Shown: piece by piece, positions 1-9,405 of the stretch
Layout of the letters: every line of letters begins with the position of its first letter
Position numbering within the stretch: position 1 is the stretch's first letter
Assembly: GCF_004114535.1 (NCBI RefSeq)
Contig: NZ_LBJC01000073.1
Coordinates: forward strand, 1 to 52,188
Source of the DNA: Bradyrhizobium nanningense
GTDB lineage: Bacteria > Pseudomonadota > Alphaproteobacteria > Rhizobiales > Xanthobacteraceae
DNA: 52,188 bases
Direction of reading: 5' to 3'
Notes under the pieces: model-generated
The model's input: only the letters and a program-made list of their open reading frames with translations
What the model was told of the DNA's origin: nothing
Database searches by the model: none
Position numbers and translations under genes: made by a program

Positions 1-334
1 CCGCAAAGCCGCCCGCCCGCTACGGCGCTGTTTGGGGGCGCGCGTGCAGGCGGCTTTGCTCTACCGAGCTACACCATCAGTTGGGACACGACCGAGAACC
101 TGTCTCGGAAAATATGCGCAGACAGCTCAACATTGTCCTGTCTATGCAGCTTCGCAACTCGAACAGATACGTTGTCAACTCTGTCGCGACTGGCCGCTCT
201 TTCAGAGGTGTCGGCCCTCGACGCCCACATAATGGAACAGGGTATCCGCCGGCTACTGCCCCTTTCGATGGCGGGTAGTGGTCCAGCCATTCACAGGTCA
301 ACTCTCAGTTGGGCATTTGCAGCGACCAGGGCGA
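1..334. other. Intergenic edge with an 11-bp inverted repeat
   Basis: No gene is recognised here. An exact 11-bp inverted repeat (gcaaagccgcc at 3-13, ggcggctttgc at 49-59) lies at the very edge, with a GC-rich loop of 35 nt. It may be a hairpin or the end of a mobile element that continues to the left. The rest lies downstream of lcdH and shows only short unconvincing frames. Confidence 0.4.
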
Positions 335-1357
335 TTACTGAGCTGGCAGAGCGCGGTCCCGCAGCCCCTGTTCCCAATGCGCGAGCGTCTCGCCGGCGCC
401 GTAGCGTTGAGCCCGCAACGCCTGGAGCACGGACACGAGGCAGTCGTCGCGCTTCTCTTCGAGTTCAGCGAAGGTTAGGTTCTCCATCCTTGCCTGCGAC
501 TCTGATTGCTCGGCGAGCTTGTCAAGGAAGGCATCAGTGACCTCGGGCACGTCTGTGAGCTTTGTCCACGGACACTTCAGCATAGGCCCCCATTGCTCCA
601 TGTAGCGACGCATGCCGGCAGCGCCACCGCCGATCCGAAAGGGCCCGAGGACGGCCCTTCGCAAGCCGAAGGAATAACGGACGGCGTCATCAACCTCCTG
701 TACAGTGGCTACACCGTCGTGGACTAACCACAGCGCCTCGCGCCACATGGCCTCCTGCAACCGGTTTGCGATAAACCCGTCCACCTCTTTGCGAACGACG
801 AGCGGGTGCATTCCCACCGTGCGGTAGATCGCCGCCGCCCGAACCAGTGTTTCGGGCATAGTGCGCCGTCCTGCGCACAGTTCAACTAACGGCATCAGAT
901 AAGCGGGGTTGAACGGGTGCGCAACGAGCAGGCGCTCGGGGTGATCCATCTCCGCCTGCAGCAACGACGGTCCAAGCCCAGACGTCGATGAGCAGATCAG
1001 GGTTTCTGGCGCAGCCGCGCGGCTCGCTGCCCCGAGCAGTTGCTGCTTGAGTTCCAAGCGCTCGGGGGCCGACTCCTGGACGAGCTCCACGTCGCGCACG
1101 GCGTCCGCAACCGATTCCACCACCATCAGCGATCCTTCCACCGGCAGCGGCGCCTCCGTGAGGCGCCGATATGCTCTTCGTGCCTTGAGAAGGATCTTCT
1201 CCACGCGCTCGACAGCTCGCGCCGAGGGCCCATACAGCCGCACATCGACTCCGTTGAGGATAAACCTTGCTGCCCAGCCGCCTCCGATAACGCCGCCGCC
1301 CAACACCCCGACCGCGCGCGGTGGCCTGTTTAATCCGGATATTGAACCCTCTGCCAT
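335..1357 (-). CDS. lcdH: L-carnitine dehydrogenase (carnitine 3-dehydrogenase)
   Basis: Predicted cytosolic NAD-dependent enzyme oxidising L-carnitine to 3-dehydrocarnitine (3-hydroxyacyl-CoA dehydrogenase superfamily). The 340 residues show a Rossmann nucleotide site GGGVIG (20-25), QESAPERL (94-101), SSTSGL (123-128), the family signature HPFNP (147-151), and then the C-terminal helical domain with GFIANRLQEAMWREAL and GGAAGMRRYMEQWGP. These blocks match carnitine dehydrogenases rather than fatty-acid 3-hydroxyacyl-CoA dehydrogenases. The length is the usual ~320-340 for the single-domain form; the C-terminal thioesterase domain that some rhizobial versions carry is absent. The start has a GCAGAGG ribosome site about 10 nt upstream. 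It lies 33 nt downstream of a BKACE gene, so the two are probably co-transcribed and perform consecutive steps. A related hydroxy-acid substrate cannot be excluded. Confidence 0.85.
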   Translation of the reverse strand: MAEGSISGLNRPPRAVGVLGGGVIGGGWAARFILNGVDVRLYGPSARAVERVEKILLKARRAYRRLTEAPLPVEGSLMVVESVADAVRDVELVQESAPERLELKQQLLGAASRAAAPETLICSSTSGLGPSLLQAEMDHPERLLVAHPFNPAYLMPLVELCAGRRTMPETLVRAAAIYRTVGMHPLVVRKEVDGFIANRLQEAMWREALWLVHDGVATVQEVDDAVRYSFGLRRAVLGPFRIGGGAAGMRRYMEQWGPMLKCPWTKLTDVPEVTDAFLDKLAEQSESQARMENLTFAELEEKRDDCLVSVLQALRAQRYGAGETLAHWEQGLRDRALPAQ

Positions 1358-1390
1358 GGAATTTTAACCTCTGCCCTTCGATTTGCGGAT

Positions 1391-2284
1391 TTAGGCGCAA
1401 ACTTTGAGCGCGAGCTTCTCGCGCACCTCGTCCGAGCACATCACTCGCACTCCGATTCTCTCGAGAATCTGTACCGCCCGTTCGACGAGTTGGGCGTTGG
1501 TCGCCAACTGCCCCCGGGAGAGATAGAGATTGTCCTCTAGCCCTACCCGTACGTTCGCGCCCACTAACGGCGCTAGCGCCACGTATGGAAGCTGCATCCG
1601 TCCAATCGAGAAGGCCGAATAGACCGAGCGCGGCGGAAGCTGCTGCACGAGCGCCAGCAACGTGCTTGGATCATTCGGCGCACCATAGGGAATCCCCATG
1701 CACAGCTGGATCAACGTCGGATCTTCAACCAGCTTCTCCTGGATCAACTCGTGCACAAATACAAGCTGTCCGGTATCGAACACCTCAAGCTCAGGACGCA
1801 CCCCGAGCTCCCGCACGCGCGCAGCCATCGCTCGCAAAATCTCAGGGGTGTTGACCATCATGTACTCACTGCGAGTAGCAAAGCACATCGTCCCGCAGTC
1901 AAGCGTGCATATCTCTGGACGCAACTCTTCCACGTGCACCAGCCGCTCCAGCGCACCTACCAGGTCGGTCGAAGGGTCCATCGGCAAGGGGGAGTTAGCC
2001 CCGCCCAGCACGAGGTCGCCGCCCATGCCCGCAGTCAGGTTAATTACCGGGCTCAGATGAGAACTCCGAATACGCCTCACCACCTCTCGATATAGCGCCG
2101 GATCCCGCGAGCCCCGCCGAGTAGCACCATCACGGACGTGGATGTGCACCACTGCGGCCCCCGCTCTCGCCGCCTCGATGGCCGAGTTCGCTATCTGCTC
2201 GGGAGTTACCGGGACATGTGGGCTACGCGCCACCCCGTTGCCACCGCCCGTGACCGCGCATGTGATGAACACCTCAGAAATCAT
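1391..2284 (-). CDS. Beta-keto acid cleavage enzyme (BKACE), probable dehydrocarnitine cleavage enzyme, copy 1
   Basis: BKACE family (DUF849): a zinc TIM-barrel enzyme that condenses a beta-keto acid with acetyl-CoA, giving acetoacetate and a new acyl-CoA. In carnitine operons it converts 3-dehydrocarnitine to betainyl-CoA. Visible are the metal ligand pair in VVHIHVRD (His47, His49), the INLTAGMGGDL block, EICTLDCGT, and GLEDN near the C-terminus, which carries the third metal ligand Glu and the catalytic Asp. The 297 residues are full length. The start has an AAGGAGAAG ribosome site 6 nt upstream. It is the first gene of the operon with lcdH and has a sigma-54 type promoter at 2435-2450. 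A second copy at 17546-18454 is about three-quarters identical by eye. Confidence 0.88.
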   Translation of the reverse strand: MISEVFITCAVTGGGNGVARSPHVPVTPEQIANSAIEAARAGAAVVHIHVRDGATRRGSRDPALYREVVRRIRSSHLSPVINLTAGMGGDLVLGGANSPLPMDPSTDLVGALERLVHVEELRPEICTLDCGTMCFATRSEYMMVNTPEILRAMAARVRELGVRPELEVFDTGQLVFVHELIQEKLVEDPTLIQLCMGIPYGAPNDPSTLLALVQQLPPRSVYSAFSIGRMQLPYVALAPLVGANVRVGLEDNLYLSRGQLATNAQLVERAVQILERIGVRVMCSDEVREKLALKVCA

Positions 2285-2434
2285 CTCAACTTCTCCTTCT
2301 AAACTTCACCTCGTCATGTTCGCCGGTATTCGAGCTTAAGTAGCGTCCGACCGTTGATCAGCGCAAGTTTGAGAGGCTGCCATAGACTGCTCCCTGATGG
2401 TGCGCCAGAAGCCTACGGCGACCGTTCTCATCCC

Positions 2435-2450
2435 AGCAATCGTCGTGCCA
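2435..2450 (-). promoter_or_regulatory. Sigma-54 (-24/-12) promoter of the BKACE1-lcdH operon
   Basis: On the minus strand the sequence reads TGGCACGACGATTGCT, an exact match to the nif-type consensus TGGCACG-N4-TTGCT with the required 10 nt between GG and GC. It lies about 150 nt upstream of the BKACE1 start codon. A homologous site stands in front of BKACE2. Confidence 0.8.
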
Positions 2451-2504
2451 CCCGCGGTATGCGTTGCGCCTTGGCGAGGTAAACGCGTGCAGGTAACAGC
2501 TTGT

Positions 2505-2520
2505 TGTCGGAATAAGAGCA
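2505..2520 (-). promoter_or_regulatory. Imperfect NifA-type upstream site
   Basis: TGT-N10-GCA, one base off the NifA upstream activator consensus TGT-N10-ACA, about 55 nt upstream of the -24 element. It sits at the place corresponding to the perfect site before BKACE2 (shared core TGTCGGA). Weak by itself; supported by the homologous copy. Confidence 0.4.
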
Positions 2521-2649
2521 CGGTAGGCGGAATTCTGACGCGTTGGCAGTGAAGCGGACACCGCCATGGCACCGTCCAACATTGCTTGACGATGACGCTC
2601 CTTTTGGCGGCGTCGCCGCCGACCTGCGCGACATCATCTTCGTTTTAGC

Positions 2650-2890
2650 GGTGCGCCGGCCGGGTGCGGTGCAACACCGGCTCCAGTTATCGTTCGTGCG
2701 GTTGTCTCAGAGCACAAGCGGGTTGCGACACGGCGGAGTTATTGACCTTTGAGAAGCAGCATTCGACAAGATGGCGGTGGGAATGCTTGTCGAGCGGGAA
2801 TTTGGGGGCGCGTGAGGGGTTGTTGGGCATGAAAGGCGAGTATGCCCCTGGCCTTGATGCCCTGACGCAAGTGCGTCCTGAGGTCACAGG
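2650..2890 (-). pseudogene. IS5-type transposase 3' remnant
   Basis: A minus-strand frame shows a block like the end of IS4/IS5 transposases: a proline-rich stretch, then LVECCFSKVN, and in the next frame RRVATR, corresponding to the usual E-R-x-F-x-K-L-K ... R-R-x-A-T-R-Y. The frame changes and the N-terminal part is missing, so this is a decayed fragment. The family assignment is tentative. Confidence 0.4.
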
Positions 2891-2899
2891 TTCAGCTCG

Positions 2900-3640
2900 A
2901 TAGATTCTCTTTCCGTCGCATCAATCTCCCGTAAACCCGGCGCAACGTGGCGCGCCGCAATGGCGCTCCAGAGTACGGAGTGACCACGGCCCAATGGCAC
3001 GCTGATCGGTCCTCCCGACGGCCAAAGCCGGCGAAGTTGGTATTAATCCGATTCTGCGAGACTATGTGCAAGACTGCCTTGCCGGCAGGATCGCTACCCC
3101 GGACGGAGCGCCCCTCGTCGGCCCGAAGGTCGTGTGGAAAGGGCGCCGTGCATCGACCGACGCTGGGCGTGTGGAGCCCGGAACAGATTTCTCGCCGTTT
3201 TCGGCTCGACTTTTCCGAGGATGAGACGATGTGCATTAGTCACGAGGCGATCTACCCGGCACTTTAGGTGCAAGGTCGAGGGGCTTTGCGCCGCGAATTG
3301 ACGGCCTGCTTGCGCACCGGGCGGGTGCTGCGGATACCGATGGCGCGTACACGTAAAGGTAGGAGCTTTGTTCCTTCGTAGATCATGATCAGCCCAACGT
3401 CCGGCGGAGATCGCCGATCGAGCCGTGCTAGGCCGCCGGGAAGGCGATCGTCCTGGAAGTCCCCCGATCGGCACCTTGTTGGAACGCACGACACGTTTCA
3501 CCGTGCTGCTGTGCCTGCCGCCAATGACGTGTCATGGCCACGAAGGCTCGCGTGAAGAACGGACCACCACTCGCTAGGTATGGTGCCGAGGCCGCCACTA
3601 CCGGGCGATCTTGACTTTGCCCGAGCACTGCAGTCTGGAG
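2900..3640 (+). pseudogene. IS30-family transposase, degenerate
   Basis: Pieces of an IS30-type transposase occur in order in changing frames: YGVTTAQWHADRSSRRPKPA, LAGRIATPDGAPLVGPKVVW, WSPEQISRRFRLDF, CISHEAIYPAL, VQGRGALRRELTACLRTG, then a part matching the catalytic core region and ILTLPEH. At least two frameshifts and in-frame stops (for example after YPAL) break it. The DDE core cannot be complete. No flanking repeats were identified. Confidence 0.75.
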
Positions 3641-3978
3641 AACACCGCCAGAAGCTCTCGACAAACTGCTGCGCGTGACCGATACACAAAGTGTTGCGAC
3701 GAACGGTTGCCCCTGTCTTGTCGGGTCAACAGCGATGGAGCACTCGCACAGCTGCTGAAAGACTTACCAGACGATCCAACGCTCGGAGTGACCCGGACCA
3801 CCAATGATGGACCCATAGAAGCCACCGTGAACGCCTTTCAAAGGAAGCGATCTTCGACTTCGCGGGAGTGGCAAGCGAGAGCGGATCTCCGCCTCAAGTG
3901 TGTAGCGCACTTCTCCTCCACATCAAACAGCAGCGGGACTTGCGGGACAGCTCCAACTCCGTCTGCACACGTGTCACA
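3641..3978. other. Gene-less stretch
   Basis: No recognisable gene. A plus-strand frame continues here from the IS30 remnant but has no family resemblance. Confidence 0.3.
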
Positions 3979-5229
3979 TCACCTCAGAGGATAGGGCTTT
4001 CCGGTTCGTTCAGCGAATTGTTCCAAGAAGCAGTCGCACAACCCCTCTATGTCGCCCTCCTTATGCTCCGCTGTAATGCACACCCGAATCCCGACCGCTC
4101 TTTTCCCAACGGTCGGGAAGAACGTGACCAGAGTATAGAAGCCACTATCGAAAAGTCCTCTTGCGATTGCAGACGCATTGATCTCCGAGCCAACAATAAT
4201 CGTTCTGATCGGAAGTGAATTACCTTTCCCCGCAGTTGCGATACGGCGATCAAACAGATCGATGCGTTGCGCCAGTTGCGCCTGTCGCTGCCTGAGCTCT
4301 GCAGAGCGATGGACTTTGCACGACCCAAGCGCCGCGCCAAGCGCCGCTACATTGTGCGGATCCGAACACGGATCGTGAACCGAATGTTGCCGAAACAGCG
4401 CTTCATGGTCGGCTGTCCCAACCATCAATATTCCGCCTGATGCGCCGAATCCATTGGCCAATGATCCTGTTATGATCGTACGGTCACCGAGCACGTGAGG
4501 AAATTGAGATCGAGCGTATCCTTCGCCTTGGTTCCCGAAGGTCGAGATACCGTGAGCATCGTCGATATAGAGAAAGAGCCCATAACGTTCCTGAAGCTGA
4601 CGCAATTCCTGGATCGGCGAATAGCCTCCCATCCAGTAAACACCGTCGCACACATAGGCGACTGCCGGATTTTTGCGACATAAACGTTCGAGAGCGCCGA
4701 TGTCGTTGTGGACAATTGTTTTCACCCGCGTGTCATGGGCCATAAGCTTCTGACAGGTTAGCGACAGACGTGCAAAGCTATCAAACACTAGGACCGGCTT
4801 ACTGCCGCCCGTTAATTGCCCCGAAGTGAGCACCGACATCGCGATCAGATCAACGAGCATCATGCTTGAGAAGGCAAGCACGCGTGCCCGGAAGATCCCA
4901 GATAAAGATTCTTCAAGTTCTCTCAGAAGATTGAATTTCTGTTGCTTTCCGGCGATAGACAGATTCAGAGATGGCTGCGCCTGGATCGCGGCGATCGCCC
5001 CAGAGACGATCGCCGGATGACTATCGAGGCCCAGGTAGGAAGAATGCACAAAATCCATTAATTGCCGAAGTGGGTTTTTGCCATCAGCAATGGAGCGTCT
5101 CATCGTGGAAAGTTCATGAGGGCCGATGAGATCAGTTGGAAGGACTCCATTGAAGTAAGGCTCGGCGATCCGGAACTGTTCAGACGGGCGACTAACGTCC
5201 GAGGCAGCAAGCGCATCGTCGTTCTCCAT
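3979..5229 (-). CDS. Alpha-oxoamine-synthase-like protein (fold type I PLP family) lacking the catalytic lysine
   Basis: The 416 residues follow the alpha-oxoamine synthase fold (8-amino-7-oxononanoate synthase, 2-amino-3-ketobutyrate ligase, serine palmitoyltransferase): SSYLGLDSHP (63-72), a DGVYWMGGYSPI block, and the conserved DDAHG (223-227) whose Asp and His contact the pyridine ring of PLP. Where the family has the Schiff-base lysine (T-F-x-K-x-F-G), this protein reads SLANGFGASGG with Asn259 (codon AAT at complement 4453-4455). The ring-stacking His also appears to be Phe152. Family members condense an amino acid with an acyl-CoA; without the lysine normal PLP catalysis is not expected, so the protein may be inactive, regulatory or newly specialised. 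The open frame is otherwise complete. The upstream region has no strong ribosome site. It stands alone between IS remnants on the same strand as the catabolic genes. Confidence 0.75.
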   Translation of the reverse strand: MENDDALAASDVSRPSEQFRIAEPYFNGVLPTDLIGPHELSTMRRSIADGKNPLRQLMDFVHSSYLGLDSHPAIVSGAIAAIQAQPSLNLSIAGKQQKFNLLRELEESLSGIFRARVLAFSSMMLVDLIAMSVLTSGQLTGGSKPVLVFDSFARLSLTCQKLMAHDTRVKTIVHNDIGALERLCRKNPAVAYVCDGVYWMGGYSPIQELRQLQERYGLFLYIDDAHGISTFGNQGEGYARSQFPHVLGDRTIITGSLANGFGASGGILMVGTADHEALFRQHSVHDPCSDPHNVAALGAALGSCKVHRSAELRQRQAQLAQRIDLFDRRIATAGKGNSLPIRTIIVGSEINASAIARGLFDSGFYTLVTFFPTVGKRAVGIRVCITAEHKEGDIEGLCDCFLEQFAERTGKPYPLR

Positions 5230-5409
5230 TTTTTCTACTCGAAGTATGCCGCCGGACTCTTAGCTGTACCCGCCGGCTTTAACGGCATTGACCGAGCGAT
5301 CAATCTCTTATTCAGCGAACTAAACCAGCGACTGCTCCCTTAGTCAGCTACCAAATCAAATAGGCCATTTAGTAAGCGTGAAGCATGGAGGAGGCATTCT
5401 CGATCAGGT

Positions 5410-6460
5410 GGCCATCGGCTGTAGGGCGTCAGGTACGGCAAAGCCGGGGCACCTGGGCGGCTGGATGCGCAGCCGTGGTTTTACGGCCAATAGGCTCTCT
5501 ATTGCCGATCGCCCGATCGGCCGCTCTTCGTTACAGTATCTGCGCCAAGTCTCCACTTGTGCCTCGGCATCCGTAAGGCTGAGGAACCAGTGACTGTTGA
5601 GACATTCGGCCGGGAAGTGACCAGTGAGGGCCTCGATGAACGCATTGTCGGTTGCCTTGCGGGCCGTAATCATCCAGCGTGGCGCGCTGGCAGCCCATAG
5701 CTCAAAGAAACTCGCTGCGTTGATGGACGCGGATCGTCGCCGAGAATCCCACTTCCTTGCACGCCCTTTCCAGTATCGCCACGAAGTCGCGGCCGCCGAA
5801 GGTGAACAATGGCGCCAATGCCGGCGAGAAGCGTGAGAAACTATCGATCATAGCGCAGGAAGCTTGTGTCCCGTCGCCAACTGATCGCGAACAAAATCCG
5901 CTCAACCAAGTGTCCTCACTAGATCGTGTGGCCGGCCTAAGGTCAATCGCGCAGCTTGATTTTGACCTGGCGTTTGGGATCTTGTTGCGTAATTGCAGGC
6001 CCACTTGCGGTAAATGTGCAGCGTCGTGTGCTGGCGATGGCCGCCAGCCTTCACGACCAAGCAGGAGTGAACGCGGTGGTGCCGAACGGGCAGCCTGGCC
6101 GGAGCGATGGGGCTTCTAGTGTAGATAAATCGATCGGTCGAGCTCGAGAGCGCTACAAGCCTTACTCGAGACCCGCCTTTCGCTGCGGATCCGTCGACCG
6201 GCTTGTCATGCCGATCAGGTTCATAGCTTTCGGGGGATCACGTCATGTAGCATCTCCTTGTGGAGCGGCAGGTCCGCTACAGCTTCTTCAGGGTGGCGTT
6301 CTCCCCATCGAGCTGCTTCAGCCGGCGCATGTCCGTTGCGAGGTTTGTACTTCTTCCTCCAATTGAAATGCCGGCCTTACGGCAGATCTGCGCCACCGCA
6401 ACCCGTCATGGCCGGCCTCAGGATGACGCCTTCTGAGCACCAGCGCGATGAACCCTCGGG
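5410..6460 (-). pseudogene. IS3-family transposase (orfA/orfB), degenerate
   Basis: Minus-strand pieces in order match an IS3-type element: CRKAGIS and MRRLKQLDGENATLKKL (end of orfA), then in orfB SFSRFSPALAPLFTFGGRDF, and finally KATDNAFIEALTGHFPAECL and WFLSLTDAEAQVETWRRYCN, which include the region around the catalytic Glu. Frameshifts and stops separate the blocks. No terminal repeats were identified. It is an old insertion between the oxoamine-synthase-like gene and the ligase. Confidence 0.8.
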
Positions 6461-7006
6461 CCAGTTGTCTCGGATGTGCGAGCACACAGAGCGACAGGCG
6501 AGAACGCACACACGCGTGGGCTACTATTCGATGCTTCGGATCTACACGAAGTCGCCAGAGTATTCCGTGACCATATCGGCCATCATTCGCAACTTGATCT
6601 CTTCCGATCCGAGGCGTTCTTGCGGCCAAATCCTCAGCCGGCGGTCCAGGCGGTTAACGTAGATAGCCCGCATCGAGGACAGACTGCCGCAGCCCTCGTA
6701 TCCTGGACCGATACTGCTTATGACTCATCCCGATGGTGAGTAGCTTATGCAGATCCAATGCTGCGGCTCGGTCTAGAGTGCAGTATTCGTCAACATACGC
6801 TTCTCACTCGACGAACCATCAAGTACGCTGTCGATTCGAGCAGCCCAGGATCCAATCACGAGGAGATCGGTGGAGACGTTAGTCGCGGTATTCTTCGCGA
6901 CCCACTGATTTCAATATTGGATTGTCGAGAGGGCCGGTTAGTGCCTGGGGTCGCCTTCCGTACCGAACAAGCAGGTACACTTCCTCACTTCGGGGAGGAG
7001 TTGCCG
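6461..7006. other. Gene-less stretch
   Basis: A minus-strand frame at about 6555-6680 (containing RRLRIWPQERLGSEEIKLRM) looks protein-like but is short, broken and not recognised. Nothing else is supported. Confidence 0.25.
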
Positions 7007-8662
7007 CTAGCGCCAGCGCTTCTCCTCGGCGTCGTAAGCGCCCGCAAGCGGATCGCTGACTGCCATCAGCTCGCGTTTGAGTACCTTGTTGCTGGAAGTG
7101 GTTCTAGGAAGCGCAGAAATGAACCCAATGTACCGCGGCACCTTGAATACGGCCAGGCGCGTGCGAGCATGCGCTAGAATGCGCTGGACGGTGAGATCGT
7201 CCGGCGTAATGCCTTCCCTTAGCTCGACGTAAATCTTCACCTCTTCGCCGCGCTTCACATCGCGTACTGGCACAGCGGCTACATCTGAAATCTCCGGAAT
7301 CTCGCGGATCACTGCCTCCACCTCTCGTGCAGCGATATTCTCGCTCGAACGGCGGATCATATCCTTTGTGCGCCCCATCAGCCAATGGAAGCCGAGTTCG
7401 TCGCGACGCATCAGATCGCCGGTCTTGAACCAGCCGCCATCAAACGAGGCAGCATTTGCGTCCGGCTTCTTCCAATATCCCTTGAAAACTCCGCGCCCTC
7501 TCACCCACAGCTCACCTACCTCGCCCAGCGGCGTGGGGCTGCCATCCTCTTTTGCCAGCCTGAGTTCCCGAAAAGGTGCGCGAATTCCCACAGAGCCCGA
7601 GTCGGCCAGCTCGTCAAAGTCATTCGCCATCCGGGTGCCGAACCCGATTTCAGTCATCCCATAAGCCTCCTGGGTGCGCACTTGAAACCGTTTTCGGAAC
7701 TGGCGTACGGTATCAGCTCCCCAGCCCCAATTCAGGATCTGCTTCAGGCATGTCGTCGGCTCTTCGTTGGCGGCCTCTGCCTGGCGCGCTATCAGCTCGG
7801 GACACTGGCACCACTCGATGCGGTGCTGCTTGAGCCAGCTGATGAAGCGAGTCGAGCTGAGTTGCGGACCTAGGTAGTGCGTGCCACCATGTCGATACGA
7901 CTGTAGAAGATGCCATGGTCCATCGACATAGAAGAAAGGCTGCGCAGAGAGGTATCTCTTGTACGGCTGGTCGTCCCAACTCGCCGCCTGATACGAGAAC
8001 ACGCCCCAGTAGTCGTGGCTCAACATGCAGCCCTTGGGAAAGCCCGTTGTCCCCGAGGTATATTGAATGCTCAACAGGTCGTCTGGACGGATATCCTCCG
8101 TGACGAAAGTGTCGTCCACGCCTTTGAGCAATTTTTCGAGGGTGTTGTCTTTCCCATCCGAAGGCTGCCCCACAACAATGGCCTGCTCGATTGCAATATC
8201 TTGTGGGCAGACTTTCATCGCTCTTAACAATGACCATGCGGATTCGTCGACAACGACGAGCTTTGCCTCTGAATCGCTGAGAACGTATTTTATCTCCCTA
8301 GGAGTGTAGCGCATGTTGATCGGGACCATTACCGCACCGATCTTCGCAATTGCGAACCACAGGATTGGGAATTCGATCCGATTAGGCAGCATCACCCCAA
8401 TGCGTTCACCCTTTCGTACGCCGAATGCACGCAAAGCTTGCGCGTATTTATTAGACAGTTTTTCCAGCTCGGAGTAGGTCGCGCGCTGGCCGCGATCGAA
8501 AACGTCAATTGCAACGGTCGAACCGTGCTTTCTTGCCATACTTGAGACCAGCTGACCTATGGTGATCGTCTCATATGCGGATTCCAGCGTCTCGATTCTG
8601 CGCATCACATTTGCGACCCGCTCTTGCAGGTGGAGCTGGCTCAATTTTGGAGTAATCATCAT
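7007..8662 (-). CDS. AMP-dependent acyl-CoA ligase, CaiC-like (carnitine-CoA ligase type)
   Basis: Adenylate-forming enzyme expected to activate a carboxylic acid with ATP and CoA in the cytosol. The 551 residues carry the P-loop-like motif YTSGTTGFPKGCMLSH, YGMTEIGFG, the hinge region FKTGDLMRRDELGFHWLMGR, and a C-terminal domain with LPRTTSSNKVLKREL containing the catalytic lysine. All core motifs are intact and the length is normal. The start (tandem ATG codons) has an AAGG ribosome site. The closest family by pattern is crotonobetaine/carnitine-CoA ligase, but the substrate is not certain. It is followed by no close gene; the CoA-transferase lies about 740 nt upstream on the same strand. 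A perfect TGT-N10-ACA site is at 8781-8796. Confidence 0.82.
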   Translation of the reverse strand: MMITPKLSQLHLQERVANVMRRIETLESAYETITIGQLVSSMARKHGSTVAIDVFDRGQRATYSELEKLSNKYAQALRAFGVRKGERIGVMLPNRIEFPILWFAIAKIGAVMVPINMRYTPREIKYVLSDSEAKLVVVDESAWSLLRAMKVCPQDIAIEQAIVVGQPSDGKDNTLEKLLKGVDDTFVTEDIRPDDLLSIQYTSGTTGFPKGCMLSHDYWGVFSYQAASWDDQPYKRYLSAQPFFYVDGPWHLLQSYRHGGTHYLGPQLSSTRFISWLKQHRIEWCQCPELIARQAEAANEEPTTCLKQILNWGWGADTVRQFRKRFQVRTQEAYGMTEIGFGTRMANDFDELADSGSVGIRAPFRELRLAKEDGSPTPLGEVGELWVRGRGVFKGYWKKPDANAASFDGGWFKTGDLMRRDELGFHWLMGRTKDMIRRSSENIAAREVEAVIREIPEISDVAAVPVRDVKRGEEVKIYVELREGITPDDLTVQRILAHARTRLAVFKVPRYIGFISALPRTTSSNKVLKRELMAVSDPLAGAYDAEEKRWR

Positions 8663-8743
8663 TGTGCCTTGAAGTTCAGAAAACTAGACAATTCCACCAG
8701 CAGGTGTATCTTGCATTGGACATCTCGCGGGCGAGAACGCAGA

Positions 8744-8796
8744 GTGCCATGTTGCACACATCATTTCTCATTCAGACTCGTGTATAGAATGAGACA
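8744..8796 (-). promoter_or_regulatory. Possible NifA/sigma-54 control region of the CaiC-like gene
   Basis: TGT-ATAGAATGAG-ACA at 8781-8796 is a perfect NifA upstream-site match, 120 nt before the start codon. A -24 element TGGCAC lies at complement 8744-8749, but the expected -12 GC reads TC, so the core promoter is degenerate. The distance between site and core (about 35 nt) is short for NifA. Moderate to weak evidence. Confidence 0.4.
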
Positions 8797-9405
8797 TTCA
8801 ACGGATCGATGGCACTCCCACTTTTGCTTCTTATCGCATCGTGATTAGATAACTTCAGCAATTAGCTGATACCTTATCAACGAGGATCGAGACACTACCA
8901 GCTCTGGTGAGGTATATTGTGCTGGCTATTCGACAGGTGGATCCTGAAGCCGGCTGGTCCTGAAGACGATTGCGCCCATGCCGGTCTGCCTTGAAACCAC
9001 AGCGTTCAAAGCAACAGCGCGGCGGCTCGCCCGAGCCGAAGCTTATCCTATCCGCCATCGCCGGCCCAAAGCGCCACCGTCGCGACTCTCGGCGGCCGCT
9101 ATCCAGACGGGGCCACCCCGGTCTGAATGGTCGCGCGGAAATCCAACAATGCCGCGCGCGCCCGGTCGGCAAGCTTGGTCTCCAACCCGACAAGAACTGC
9201 TTCGACCTCGAAGACTATATCGGCAGGTGCCGCGCACCAGTGCGCGCGCCATCGGCTGTTGAATCATCGTCGTGCGCGGCTGAGTCGGGACCGTCCTAAT
9301 GTAATATTCTCATTCCGGCACGTCGCTCCTTGTCACCTCGTGATCCATATCGAGACGCCGACGATCTATCTCATGCGTGTTGTCCCCAGCTTGCTGCATA
9401 GCTCA
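8797..9405. other. Gene-less stretch with a possible decayed gene
   Basis: Between ligase and CoA-transferase. A minus-strand frame near 9100-9220 reads like protein (DIVFEVEAVLVGLETKLADR) but is cut by stops and continues in other frames towards 8940. It is probably a gene remnant of unknown family. Confidence 0.3.

Noticed and set aside
49..90. tRNA-like D-arm on the minus strand (GTAGCTCGGTAGAGC)
   Set aside because: The D-loop is too short and no anticodon or T arm follows at the right distance; not a tRNA gene.
8810..8830. TGGCACTCCCACTTTTGCT on the plus strand
   Set aside because: Spacing between the boxes is 3 nt too long and no plus-strand gene follows.
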